The notes under the pieces are model-generated. The model saw only the letters and a list, made by a program, of their open reading frames with translations. It did no database searches and was not told the origin of the DNA. A stretch of 64,000 bases of DNA. It comes from Corynebacterium variabile. Its GTDB lineage: Bacteria; Actinomycetota; Actinomycetes; Mycobacteriales; Mycobacteriaceae. Positions 56,520 to 64,000 of this stretch are shown here, piece after piece (within the stretch, counting starts at the first letter, position 1; each line of letters starts with the position of its first letter). The stretch lies in NCBI RefSeq assembly GCF_006539825.1, contig NZ_BJNT01000006.1, positions 97,016 to 161,015 on the forward strand, read 5' to 3'. A program made the position numbers and the translations under genes.

Positions 56520-56542
56520 TATGGAGATGACCTCTACAGCTC

Positions 56543-58498
56543 ATGTGTGGACTTCTTGGAATTCTCACCGCCCTCGGCGACGCGCCCCGGTACGTCGACC
56601 CCGTGGCCCACGCCCTTCCCTGCATGCGTCACCGCGGCCCGGACGAGGACGGGACCTGGAACGACGATGATGTCGTCTTCGGATTCAACCGACTGTCCAT
56701 CATCGACCTGGAGCACTCCCACCAGCCGCTCCAGTGGGATCCGGAGGGCGAGGAGGGCAAGAAAGGCAAGGCCGCCCGCTACTCCCTGACCTTCAACGGT
56801 GAGATCTACAACTACGTGGAGCTGCGCGAGGAGCTGCAGGCCGCCGGTTACTCCTTCAACACCTCCGGTGACTCCGAGACCATCGTCGTCGGCTACCACC
56901 ACTGGGGCGAGGACGTCGTCAACCACCTGCGCGGCATGTTCGCCTTCGCCGTGTGGGACGCCATCGAGCGCACCATGTTCCTCGCCCGCGACCAGTTCGG
57001 CATCAAGCCGATGTTCTACGCGACGTCCGAGGCCGGCACCGTCTTCGGCAGCGAGAAGAAGTCGATCCTCGACATGGCCGAGGCCATCGGTCTGGACAAG
57101 AGCCTTGACGACCGTGCGATCGTGCACTACACGGACCTCCAGTACGTCCCGGAGCCGGAGACCCTCCACGCCGGTATCCGCCGTCTCGAGTCCGGCTGCC
57201 ACGCGACGCTGCGTCCCGGCGACGAGGTCAAGGCGGTGCGCTACTTCCGCCCGGACTTCACCCCGGTCCCGGTCCCCTCCGGCACCGAGGACGCCCTGTT
57301 CCGGAAGATCGCGGACGCCCTGCAGGATTCCGTGGCCAAGCACATGCGCGCCGACGTGACCGTCGGCTCCTTCCTCTCCGGCGGCATCGACTCCACCGCG
57401 ATCGCCGCGCTGGCCAAGCAGCACAACCCGGACCTCATCACCTTCACCACCGGTTTCGAGCGTGAGGGGTACTCCGAGGTCGACGTCGCCGCCGAGTCCG
57501 CCGAGGCCATCGGTGTGGAGCACGTGGTCAAGGTCGTCTCGCCCGAGGAGTTCGCCGCCGCCGTGCCGAAGATCATCTGGTACCTCGACGACCCGGTGGC
57601 CGACCCGGCTCTGGTACCCCTCTACTTCGTCGCCGCCGCGGCCCGCGAGCGCGTCAAGGTGGTCCTCTCCGGAGAGGGCGCCGACGAGCTCTTCGGCGGC
57701 TACACCATCTACAAGGAGCCCCTGTCGCTCGCTCCGTTCGACAAGGTGCCCTCCCCGATCAAGAAGGTCCTCAACAAACTGGGCCAGGCCTTGCCCGAGG
57801 GCCAGCGTGGCAAGTCACTGCTGCTGCGCGGCACCACCCCGATGGAGGAGCGCTACTACGGCAACGCCCGTTCCTTCAACTACGAGCAGCTCGAGCGTGT
57901 CCTGAAGATCGCCCGGCCGGAGTGGGACCACCGCGAGGTCACCGCACCGATCTACGCCGAGTCGGAGAAGTTCGACCCGGTGTCCCGGATGCAGCACCTG
58001 GACCTGTTCACCTGGATGCGTGGTGACATCCTCGTCAAGGCGGACAAGATCACCATGGCGAACTCCCTGGAGCTGCGTGTGCCGTTCCTGGACAAGGTGG
58101 TCTTCGACGTCGCCCGGACGATTCCCTACGACCTGAAGATCAGCCACGACACGACGAAGTACGCACTGCGCCGTGCCATGGAACTCATCGTGCCCCCGCA
58201 CGTGATCAACCGGAAGAAGCTGGGCTTCCCGGTCCCGATCCGTCACTGGCTCGCGGGCCCGGAGCTCTACGACTGGGCGCGGTCCATCATCGAGGAGTCC
58301 CGGACCGAGGATATCTTCAACAAGGCGGAGGTCTTGGCGATGCTCGACGAGCACCGCGTCTCGATGAACTCCGGTCATGGCCCGGACCACTCCCGCCGCC
58401 TGTGGACCGTCATCGCCTTCATGATCTGGCACGGCATCTTCGTCGAGAACCGGATCCACCCGGACATCGACGAACAGGACTACCCCGTCCAGCTCTAG
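56543..58498 (+). CDS. ltsA: Glutamine-dependent amidotransferase LtsA (AsnB-like)
   Basis: Encodes 651 residues. N-terminal class II glutaminase with Cys2 nucleophile (MCGLLGI) and RHRGPD, FNGEIYN landmarks; synthetase domain with SGGIDST pyrophosphate loop (about residues 279-285) and SGEGADELFGGY. Annotated asparagine synthase, but the corynebacterial orthologue LtsA amidates meso-DAP in peptidoglycan and its loss gives lysozyme and temperature sensitivity. I favour that role from its position next to ctaCF. Ends at a strong hairpin. Confidence 0.93.
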   Translation: MCGLLGILTALGDAPRYVDPVAHALPCMRHRGPDEDGTWNDDDVVFGFNRLSIIDLEHSHQPLQWDPEGEEGKKGKAARYSLTFNGEIYNYVELREELQAAGYSFNTSGDSETIVVGYHHWGEDVVNHLRGMFAFAVWDAIERTMFLARDQFGIKPMFYATSEAGTVFGSEKKSILDMAEAIGLDKSLDDRAIVHYTDLQYVPEPETLHAGIRRLESGCHATLRPGDEVKAVRYFRPDFTPVPVPSGTEDALFRKIADALQDSVAKHMRADVTVGSFLSGGIDSTAIAALAKQHNPDLITFTTGFEREGYSEVDVAAESAEAIGVEHVVKVVSPEEFAAAVPKIIWYLDDPVADPALVPLYFVAAAARERVKVVLSGEGADELFGGYTIYKEPLSLAPFDKVPSPIKKVLNKLGQALPEGQRGKSLLLRGTTPMEERYYGNARSFNYEQLERVLKIARPEWDHREVTAPIYAESEKFDPVSRMQHLDLFTWMRGDILVKADKITMANSLELRVPFLDKVVFDVARTIPYDLKISHDTTKYALRRAMELIVPPHVINRKKLGFPVPIRHWLAGPELYDWARSIIEESRTEDIFNKAEVLAMLDEHRVSMNSGHGPDHSRRLWTVIAFMIWHGIFVENRIHPDIDEQDYPVQL

Positions 58499-58539
58499 GG
58501 CGCCCCGCGGGGCAGGACGCCGCCCCTCCCGCACACAGC

Positions 58540-58590
58540 AACGACCCCACAGGGTGGCGAATCACCGTGGATCCACCCTGTAGGGTCGTT
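58540..58590. terminator. Bidirectional terminator between ltsA and erpA
   Basis: AACGACCCCACAGGGTGG and CCACCCTGTAGGGTCGTT pair over 18 bp with one mismatch and a 15-nt loop, between two convergent genes. Confidence 0.8.
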
Positions 58591-58620
58591 CCCGTCCGTG
58601 ACGGGGTCAGCCGAGACGGA

Positions 58621-58965
58621 TCAGCTGAAGGAGTCGCCGCAGGCGCAGGAGCCGCCGGCGTTGGGGTTGTCGATGGTGAACCCCTGGGACTCGATCGTGT
58701 CGGCGAAGTCGATCTTCGCACCCGTGAGGTACGGGGCCGACATCTTGTCCACGACAAGGTCCACGCCGTCGAAGTGGTCGACGTGGTCGCCGTCGAGGCT
58801 GCGGTCGTCGAAGAAGAGCTGGTAGCGCAGGCCGGCACAACCGCCCGGCTGCACGGCGATGCGCAGGGACAGGTCGTCACGGCCCTCCTGGGCCAGCAGG
58901 GCGGCAGCCTTTTCGGCGGCGGCACCGGTCACTTCGACGCCGGTGGTCTTCTCGGGAGCGGTCAT
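58621..58965 (-). CDS. erpA: A-type iron-sulfur carrier (HesB/IscA/ErpA)
   Basis: Encodes 114 residues from ATG 58965, preceded by GAGGAGGAACAG. Landmarks: VTGAAAEKAAALLAQEG, PGGCAGLRYQLFFDD with the first Cys (about 43) and the C-terminal CACGDSF pair (about 108-110). It delivers Fe-S clusters to targets. The neighbouring Rieske and cytochrome genes suggest, but do not prove, a role in respiratory Fe-S assembly. Longer readings are spurious. Divergent from the DUF3043 gene. Confidence 0.92.
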   Translation of the reverse strand: MTAPEKTTGVEVTGAAAEKAAALLAQEGRDDLSLRIAVQPGGCAGLRYQLFFDDRSLDGDHVDHFDGVDLVVDKMSAPYLTGAKIDFADTIESQGFTIDNPNAGGSCACGDSFS

Positions 58966-59105
58966 CTGTTCCTCCTCGGTATTACGGTTGGTTGTCACGC
59001 TACCCCCGTTCAACCGACTTTTCCAGCGACGTATTCCCGAGACACATCCCGCGGTACTCTCCCCCTGCAACGGGACCTCGTTGGGACACCTCCCCTGTCG
59101 TGCTC

Positions 59106-59111
59106 TAGCCT
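59106..59111 (+). promoter_or_regulatory. Candidate -10 of DUF3043 gene
   Basis: TAGCCT ends 7 nt before the GTG at 59119; no RBS, so a leaderless mRNA is likely. Confidence 0.5.
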
Positions 59112-59118
59112 GTGGGGT

Positions 59119-59823
59119 GTGAAACTGCCCTGGAACAAAGATGCCGACACCCCCGGTGACAACGCCGCAGACGAGAATATCGGCGCCTTCGAGGATACCT
59201 TCGAGGACGCCTCCCTCCCGAAGGGTCAGACCCCGAAGAAGGGCCGCCCGACTCCGAAGCGCAACGAGGTCGAGCGTCAGGCCGGTACCCGCCGCGCCCA
59301 CTACGACGCCCCGCTCACGCCCAAGGAGGCCAAGGAGCGGAAGAAGGCCGAAAAGGACTCCATGACCAAAGAGGAGTTCAAGGAGAAGAAGCGACGTGAG
59401 CGCGAGGAGGCCGCTTCTGCCCGCAAGAAGGCCAATGAGCGCATGATGGCCGGCGACCCGAACTACCTGCTGCCCCGTGACCAGGGCAAGGAGAAGCTCT
59501 TCGTCCGCAACTACGTGGATTCCCGCCGCTACATGATGAACATGTTCCTGCCGATCGCCCTGATCGTCGTGCTGGTCATGATCATCGGTATGTCGGCCCC
59601 GCAGATCGCCAACCTGGTCTCCCTGATCATGCTCTTCGTGATCGTTCTGCTGGTCATCGAGGGCTTCTTCCTGGGCCGCAAGGTCAACAAGCTCGTTGAC
59701 GAGCGCTTCCCGGAGCGCGCCTTCGGCCGCTGGACCCTGGGTTTCTACGCCTTCACCCGCGCGACCATGATCCGCAGGATGCGTACCCCGGCCCCGCAGG
59801 TCAACATCGGCGACACGGTCTAG
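59119..59823 (+). CDS. DUF3043 membrane protein
   Basis: Encodes 234 residues. GTG at 59119 (VKLPWNKD) is the expected family N-terminus. A highly charged, Lys/Glu-rich helical region (about 20-115) that includes GRPTPKRNEVE, then LLPRDQGKEKLFVRNYVDSR, two membrane helices (about 145-165 and 168-188) and a basic tail (RATMIRRMR). The family is found across actinobacteria next to ltsA/erpA; function unknown. No RBS; see the -10 directly upstream. Ends 4 bp before the CobT-like gene. Confidence 0.88.
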   Translation: MKLPWNKDADTPGDNAADENIGAFEDTFEDASLPKGQTPKKGRPTPKRNEVERQAGTRRAHYDAPLTPKEAKERKKAEKDSMTKEEFKEKKRREREEAASARKKANERMMAGDPNYLLPRDQGKEKLFVRNYVDSRRYMMNMFLPIALIVVLVMIIGMSAPQIANLVSLIMLFVIVLLVIEGFFLGRKVNKLVDERFPERAFGRWTLGFYAFTRATMIRRMRTPAPQVNIGDTV

Positions 59824-59827
59824 TCAC

Positions 59828-60664
59828 ATGCCCACCACGGCCTCTACCGCACTGCTGCCCGCCCTGGCCGCCTGGGCGCGGGACACGGCCCTGACGACGT
59901 CCCTCACCGACGACGCGGGACAGCGTCCTGTGCTGCTGCTCGTCACGGCGGATGAGACGCTCGCCGCGGAGACGGCCACCGGGGAATCCCTACCGGCAGG
60001 TCTGGCGTCCTCCGTCGGCGCCGATATCCGGGTCCACCCGGTCGCCCCGGCCACGGCAGTGGGCCTGGGCGCCGACGAGGTCGAGGCGCTTCTCTCCGAC
60101 GGGGTGGAGGTCACTGACCACGCGGTCGATTCCGGCGTCCCCCTGATCCTCCTCAGCGGCAGCGGGAATCCCGTCAGCTCCGTCTCTGTGGCCTCGGTGA
60201 CCGCCACCGTCTGCCGTAAGGAACCCGTCGCTGTCGTCCGCCATGAGATCGGTGCGGACGTCGCTGTGTGGCGTGACGCGGTGGAGACCGTGCGGGACGC
60301 CATGTTCGCCGCCCGCGGTTACCGCAACGGGCCGTGGGACGCCGGTTCCGTCCGGGAGATCCTCCGCATCCTGGGCACTCCGGACCTCGCGGTCATGGTC
60401 GGTGTCCTCACCCAGGCGGCGGCACGCCGCACCCCGGTGGTCCTCGACGGGGCGGACACGCTCGCCGCTGCCCTGCTGGCGGACGCGATGTCCCCGGGTG
60501 CCACACGATGGTGGCTGGTCCCCCACCGGCCCGCCTCCCCCACGGTCGGATTCGCCGTGGACCGCCTGCGGCTGTCGCCCGTGATCGACCGTGACCTCGG
60601 GCTCGACAGCGGTGCCGGCCTGGCGACGCTTCCCATGGTCCGCGTCGCCGTCAGCTGCTTCTGA
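59828..60664 (+). CDS. CobT-like protein lacking catalytic residues
   Basis: Encodes 278 residues, against about 350 for CobT (nicotinate-nucleotide:dimethylbenzimidazole phosphoribosyltransferase, the step making alpha-ribazole for cobalamin). The C-terminal half aligns well: AAARRTPVVLDGADTLAAAL (landmark at 197-216) and HRPASP (233-238). However, the usual HxSxExGH reads HRPASPTV, and LGEGTG with the catalytic Glu reads L257-G-L-D-S-G262. The N-terminal GxMGIGNTT equals SGSGNPVSS. No cobU or cobS adjoins it, as they do in C. glutamicum. Either a decaying gene or a repurposed protein. It still has full-length open coding and normal codon use. Confidence 0.7.
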   Translation: MPTTASTALLPALAAWARDTALTTSLTDDAGQRPVLLLVTADETLAAETATGESLPAGLASSVGADIRVHPVAPATAVGLGADEVEALLSDGVEVTDHAVDSGVPLILLSGSGNPVSSVSVASVTATVCRKEPVAVVRHEIGADVAVWRDAVETVRDAMFAARGYRNGPWDAGSVREILRILGTPDLAVMVGVLTQAAARRTPVVLDGADTLAAALLADAMSPGATRWWLVPHRPASPTVGFAVDRLRLSPVIDRDLGLDSGAGLATLPMVRVAVSCF

Positions 60665-60683
60665 CTGCTTCTGACCGGTTCCG

Positions 60684-61796
60684 CTACTTCGCGGCGATCA
60701 GGTCGTAGTTCCAGCCGTGCACGTCCTCGACGGTGCCGCGCTGGATGCCGGTGAGGTGCTCACGCAGCTTCATGGTGATCTCACCGGAGACACCGCCGTT
60801 GACCTGGAACTCACCGGACTTGTCCTTGACGGTGCCGACCGGGGTGATCACCGCGGCGGTACCGCAGGCGAAGGCCTCGGACATCGCACCGGACGCTGCG
60901 GCGTCCTTCCAGTCCTGGACGCTGAACCGCTTCTCGGAGACCTTCAGCCCCTCGTCAGCCGCGACGGTGAGCAGGGAGTCACGGGTGACGCCGGCGAGCA
61001 GCGAGCCGGACAGTGCCGGGGTGACGAGCTCGGCGTCCGCACCGGTACCGAAGACGAAGGCGAGGTTCATGCCGCCCATCTCCTCGATGTAGGTGCGCTC
61101 GATGGCGTCGAGCCAGACGACCTGGTCGCAACCCTGCTCCTCGGCGTGGGCCTGGGCGGCGAGCGACCCGGCGTAGTTACCGGCGAACTTCGCGGCACCC
61201 GTGCCACCCGGGGCGGCGCGGACGTATTCGGTGGACAGCCACACGCTGACCGGCTTCACGCCGCCCTTGAAGTAGGCACCGGCCGGGGAGGCGATGACGT
61301 AGTAGGAGTAGCTGGAGGCGGGGTGCACACCCAGTCCGACCTCGCGGGAGATCATGAAGGGGCGCAGGTACAGCGCCTCCTCACCACCGGCGGCGGGGAT
61401 CCAGGCCTCGTCGACCTCGACGATCTGACGCAGGGACTCCAGGAACAGGTCCTCGGGAAGCTCCGGCATGGCCAGCCGCTCGGCGGAGGCCTGGAAGCGG
61501 GCGGCGTTCTTCTCCGGGCGGAAGGTGACCACGGAACCGTCCTCGTGACGGTAGGCCTTGAGTCCCTCGAAGATGGCCTGCCCGTAGTGCAGGACCGAGG
61601 ACGCCGGATCCATGCTGATCGGGGCGTAGGGGACGACGCGGGCGTCGTGCCAGCCCTCGGACTCGTTCCAGTCGATGACGACCATGTGGTCGGTGAAGAA
61701 GTTGCCGAAGCCCGGGTTGGCGAGGATCTGCTCGATCTTCTCCGCCGGAGTCGGGGTGGTGGTGAGGTTGCGGGTGAACTCAGGGGAAGCTGCCAT
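60684..61796 (-). CDS. ilvE: Branched-chain amino-acid aminotransferase
   Basis: Encodes 370 residues from ATG 61796. PLP enzyme for the last step of Ile, Leu and Val synthesis. Landmarks: [14 protein letters not shown] (about 68-81), [15 protein letters not shown] with the PLP Lys (about 202), and [13 protein letters not shown] long N-terminal arm is typical of group II IlvE. TAAGAT (61804-61809, minus) ends 7 nt before the ATG, again fitting a leaderless mRNA. Divergent from pepA (78 bp apart); convergent with the CobT-like gene. Confidence 0.95.
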   Translation of the reverse strand: MAASPEFTRNLTTTPTPAEKIEQILANPGFGNFFTDHMVVIDWNESEGWHDARVVPYAPISMDPASSVLHYGQAIFEGLKAYRHEDGSVVTFRPEKNAARFQASAERLAMPELPEDLFLESLRQIVEVDEAWIPAAGGEEALYLRPFMISREVGLGVHPASSYSYYVIASPAGAYFKGGVKPVSVWLSTEYVRAAPGGTGAAKFAGNYAGSLAAQAHAEEQGCDQVVWLDAIERTYIEEMGGMNLAFVFGTGADAELVTPALSGSLLAGVTRDSLLTVAADEGLKVSEKRFSVQDWKDAAASGAMSEAFACGTAAVITPVGTVKDKSGEFQVNGGVSGEITMKLREHLTGIQRGTVEDVHGWNYDLIAAK

Positions 61797-61803
61797 GCCC
61801 TGT

Positions 61804-61809
61804 ATCTTA
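61804..61809 (-). promoter_or_regulatory. Candidate -10 of ilvE
   Basis: TAAGAT on the minus strand, 7 nt before the ATG. Confidence 0.5.
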
Positions 61810-61874
61810 GACCCGGAAAAGACCTGTGGCGGAGTCGCCCCCGCACCCTCGCCGACCAGCATCGGAGAAGCCTC

Positions 61875-63440
61875 ATGACATCCGGAATCCAGTCAATTGT
61901 CCCGACCATCGCCCACGGCACCGTCCCGGGGCTCCATCTGAGCACCGACGACAACCTGCCTGGCACAGATGTGCTGGTGGTACCGGTGGTCGCGGGCACG
62001 TCCGGTCCCGAACTGCCGGTCGCGCACCGTCTCGGGGAGACTGCCCAGGTGGAGCTGTGGAAATCCGCGGTGGAGACCGGGGTGGCGGGCACCGCCGGGG
62101 AGACCGGACTGCTTCCTGTACCCGACGGCGTTGCGGCGTCCCGGGTGCTCACCGTCGGTCTCGGTCCGGCGGACGGTGCCGACGGACCTGATGCCGAGAC
62201 GGTACGCCAGGCGGCCGGGGCGGCGTCCCGCGCACTGGAGGACCTTGCCGGCGAGGTCTCGACCGACGGACTCACCGCCGTCAGTCTGCTCGGCGATCTC
62301 ACCGACGTCGCGGGGTGCACTGCCGCGGCGGTGGAGGGCCATGCCCTGGGCGGTTACCGCTACTCCGGCCGGCGGCACCCCACCGGGGCCGGCCATCTGC
62401 GCGCGGTGACGGTCATCGCGCCGGACTCCCCGGAGACCCCTGAGGTCTTCGCCCACGCCTGCACGGTCGTCGAGGCGGTGACCTGTGCCCGGGACCTGGT
62501 CAATGCGCCTGCCTCAGAACTGACCCCGGAGACCTACGCACTGATCATCGCCGATCTCGGCGGACGCTCCGGTGTGGAGACGGAGATCCTCGACGAGGAC
62601 GAGCTGGCCGGACAGGGCTTCGGTGGCCTCCTGGCGGTGGGACGGGGGTCCGCCCGCCCGCCGCGCCTGGTACGTATGCGCTACCGGCCGGAAGCCTCAC
62701 ACCGCCCACACGTGGCACTGGTCGGCAAGGGTGTGACGTTCGACACCGGCGGCATCTCCCTGAAGAAGGCACCCGGGATGGACACCATGATCTCCGACAT
62801 GGGCGGGTCCGCCGCCATGGTCGCGACGGTCCTCGCTGCCGCGGAACTGGAACTGCCGGTGGCGGTGACCGCGACGATCCCGCTGGTGGAGAACATGCCC
62901 GACGGTGACGCGCTGCGTCCCGGAGACATCGTGCAGCATTACGGCGGCAGCACCTCGGAGATCCTCAACACGGACGCCGAAGGCCGCCTCATCCTCGCCG
63001 ACGCGCTCGCCCGGGCTGCCGAGGACGCCCCGGACCTGCTGGTCGAGGCGGCGACGCTGACCGGCGCCCAGGTCTCCACACTCGGTGACCGCATCACCGC
63101 GGTCATGGGGACGCCGTCGCTGCGGGACCGCATTGTCGCGCACGGTCGGCAGACCGGGGAGGACGCCTGGCCGATGCCGTTGCCCGCCGAGATCGCCAGG
63201 GACATCCGGTCGGATGTCGCTGACGTGAGGAACACCGGCACCACACGTTGGGGCGGGATGGCCGCGGCCGGCCAGTATCTCGCCCATGTCATTCCGGAGG
63301 GGTTGGACTGGGTTCACCTGGACATCGCCGGGCCCGCCTACAACACCGGCAACGCCCGCGGTTATACCCCGAAGAGGGGTACCGGGGCGCCGGTCCGCAC
63401 TCTTATCGCATTCCTCGAGGATGTCGCGGCGTCCGACTGA
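61875..63440 (+). CDS. pepA: Leucyl aminopeptidase (M17)
   Basis: Encodes 521 residues from ATG 61875 with GGAGAAG 4 nt upstream; a much longer reading across ilvE is spurious. Two-zinc cytosolic aminopeptidase: [15 protein letters not shown] with the metal-binding Lys and Asp (about 281-295), MGGSAAM, and NTDAEGRL (about 365-372) carrying catalytic Asp/Glu/Arg. The N-terminal non-catalytic domain is conserved in length. Releases N-terminal residues from peptides. Confidence 0.95.
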   Translation: MTSGIQSIVPTIAHGTVPGLHLSTDDNLPGTDVLVVPVVAGTSGPELPVAHRLGETAQVELWKSAVETGVAGTAGETGLLPVPDGVAASRVLTVGLGPADGADGPDAETVRQAAGAASRALEDLAGEVSTDGLTAVSLLGDLTDVAGCTAAAVEGHALGGYRYSGRRHPTGAGHLRAVTVIAPDSPETPEVFAHACTVVEAVTCARDLVNAPASELTPETYALIIADLGGRSGVETEILDEDELAGQGFGGLLAVGRGSARPPRLVRMRYRPEASHRPHVALVGKGVTFDTGGISLKKAPGMDTMISDMGGSAAMVATVLAAAELELPVAVTATIPLVENMPDGDALRPGDIVQHYGGSTSEILNTDAEGRLILADALARAAEDAPDLLVEAATLTGAQVSTLGDRITAVMGTPSLRDRIVAHGRQTGEDAWPMPLPAEIARDIRSDVADVRNTGTTRWGGMAAAGQYLAHVIPEGLDWVHLDIAGPAYNTGNARGYTPKRGTGAPVRTLIAFLEDVAASD

Positions 63441-63493
63441 ACCCCTGGGCCGACCCCCTGCAGGCGTAGCACGCCGAGTCGGACTACCCTATG

Positions 63494-63499
63494 TACTAT
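63494..63499 (+). promoter_or_regulatory. Candidate -10 of sucB
   Basis: TACTAT about 53 bp upstream of the ATG; AGGAG (63537-63541) is the RBS. Confidence 0.4.
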
Positions 63500-63551
63500 T
63501 CAGGCAGAGACCACATCTGTTATTTTTCGTCATTATAGGAGCTTCAACACC

Positions 63552-64000
63552 ATGGCGTACTCCGTCGAAATGCCCGAACTGGGCGAGTCCGTGACCGAAG
63601 GCACTGTGACCCAGTGGCTGAAGAAGGTCGGTGACACTGTCGCCGTGGATGAGCCGCTGCTCGAGGTCTCCACCGACAAGGTCGACACCGAGATCCCCTC
63701 CCCGGCCGCTGGCGTGCTGCTGGAGATCAAGGCGGAGGAGGACGACACCGTCGACGTGGGTGCCGTCATCGCCGTCATCGGCGAAGAGGGGGAGAGTGCC
63801 GGGGACACCGGCTCTTCCGCTCCTGAGGCTCCGGCCGAGAAGGCCGAGGAGCCCGCGGATGAGGCACCCGCCGAGGAGAAGACCGAGTCCGCTGCACCGG
63901 CCGCCTCCGGCGACGCCACCGACGTGAAGATGCCGGAACTCGGTGAGTCCGTCACCGAGGGCACCGTCACCAACTGGCTCAAGAAGGTCGGCGACACCGT
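63552..64000 (+). CDS. sucB: Dihydrolipoamide acyltransferase E2, N-terminal part
   Basis: Partial: 149 codons, cut by the window end. Starts [19 protein letters not shown]. One complete lipoyl domain (about 1-78) with the lipoylated Lys in STDKVDTE, an Ala/Pro/Glu-rich linker, and the start of a second, near-identical lipoyl domain ([13 protein letters not shown] again at about 125). E2 of 2-oxoglutarate and/or pyruvate dehydrogenase; in corynebacteria this SucB/AceF protein serves the mixed complex with OdhA. AGGAG lies 10 nt upstream of the ATG. Confidence 0.93.
   Translation, partial: MAYSVEMPELGESVTEGTVTQWLKKVGDTVAVDEPLLEVSTDKVDTEIPSPAAGVLLEIKAEEDDTVDVGAVIAVIGEEGESAGDTGSSAPEAPAEKAEEPADEAPAEEKTESAAPAASGDATDVKMPELGESVTEGTVTNWLKKVGDT

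Larger units (their letters stand above)
56167..56542. other. 376-bp divergent gap, ctaC / ltsA
   Basis: No gene seen. Holds a weak GlxR-like sequence (56287-56302), TATTGT on the minus strand near 56267 as a ctaC -10 candidate, and TATAAG (56514-56519) as the ltsA -10. Confidence 0.5.

Overview
The window is chromosomal core DNA of a high-GC actinobacterium of the order Mycobacteriales, almost certainly a Corynebacterium. The evidence is the complete dcw (division and cell wall) cluster ending in wag31, a T-box ahead of a eukaryote-like ileS, the lipomannan/PIM genes (mptA, mptC-like, pimB'), a ROK glucokinase next to pimB', the ctaE-qcrCAB and ctaCF respiratory genes and the corynebacterial ltsA. 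Gene order from wag31 to ctaE closely follows the Mycobacterium tuberculosis Rv2145c-Rv2193 order, as I know it. I saw no phage, IS element, CRISPR array, rRNA or tRNA gene.

Layout: (1) 1-5.6 kb: two lipoproteins, an asparaginase, DNA polymerase IV and an amino-acid permease resembling asparagine permeases. (2) 5.7-29.0 kb, all on the minus strand: ileS with its T-box leader, a 52-residue membrane peptide, wag31, yggT, sepF, pgeF, ftsZ, ftsQ, murC, murG, ftsW, murD, mraY, murF, murE, ftsI, ftsL-like, rsmH and mraZ. Transcription runs from mraZ towards ileS. The yggS gene usual between sepF and pgeF is absent. The 673-bp gap upstream of mraZ holds a three-repeat GTGGG array with 10-bp phasing that fits an MraZ operator, further similar arrays, a short tandem repeat and a perfect 24-bp hairpin. 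(3) 29.5-37.9 kb: DUF3040 protein, HEPN protein, GNAT enzyme, metF, idsA, mptA, an Rv2175c-like regulator and the PASTA kinase pknL. (4) 37.9-47.3 kb: DAHP synthase, a DEDD exoribonuclease, a membrane acyltransferase, mannosyltransferases, a lysophospholipid acyltransferase, glucokinase and two NlpC/P60 hydrolases. (5) 47.7-56.2 kb: a DnaQ-like exonuclease, the bc1 complex (qcrCAB) with ctaE, trpD, ctaF and ctaC. (6) 56.5-64 kb: ltsA, an iron-sulfur carrier, a DUF3043 membrane protein, a CobT-like protein lacking the catalytic glutamate, ilvE, pepA and the start of sucB.

Functionally, regions 2-4 make and remodel the envelope. MurC-G, MraY and FtsW/FtsI build septal peptidoglycan; FtsZ/SepF/FtsQ/FtsL drive division; Wag31 directs polar growth; LtsA amidates the peptidoglycan; the NlpC/P60 enzymes cut it; and idsA, MptA, MptC-like, PimB' and acyltransferases make prenyl carriers, PIMs and lipomannan. 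Region 5 encodes most of the bc1-aa3 supercomplex (ctaD is not here).

I did not find an obviously new multi-gene system. The most interesting items are regulatory (MraZ arrays, T-box, structured trpD leader, GlxR-type site) plus the degenerate CobT homologue, the unannotatable-looking small membrane peptide, the loss of yggS, and several genes that look leaderless. All family assignments are from reading the translated sequence without database searches.
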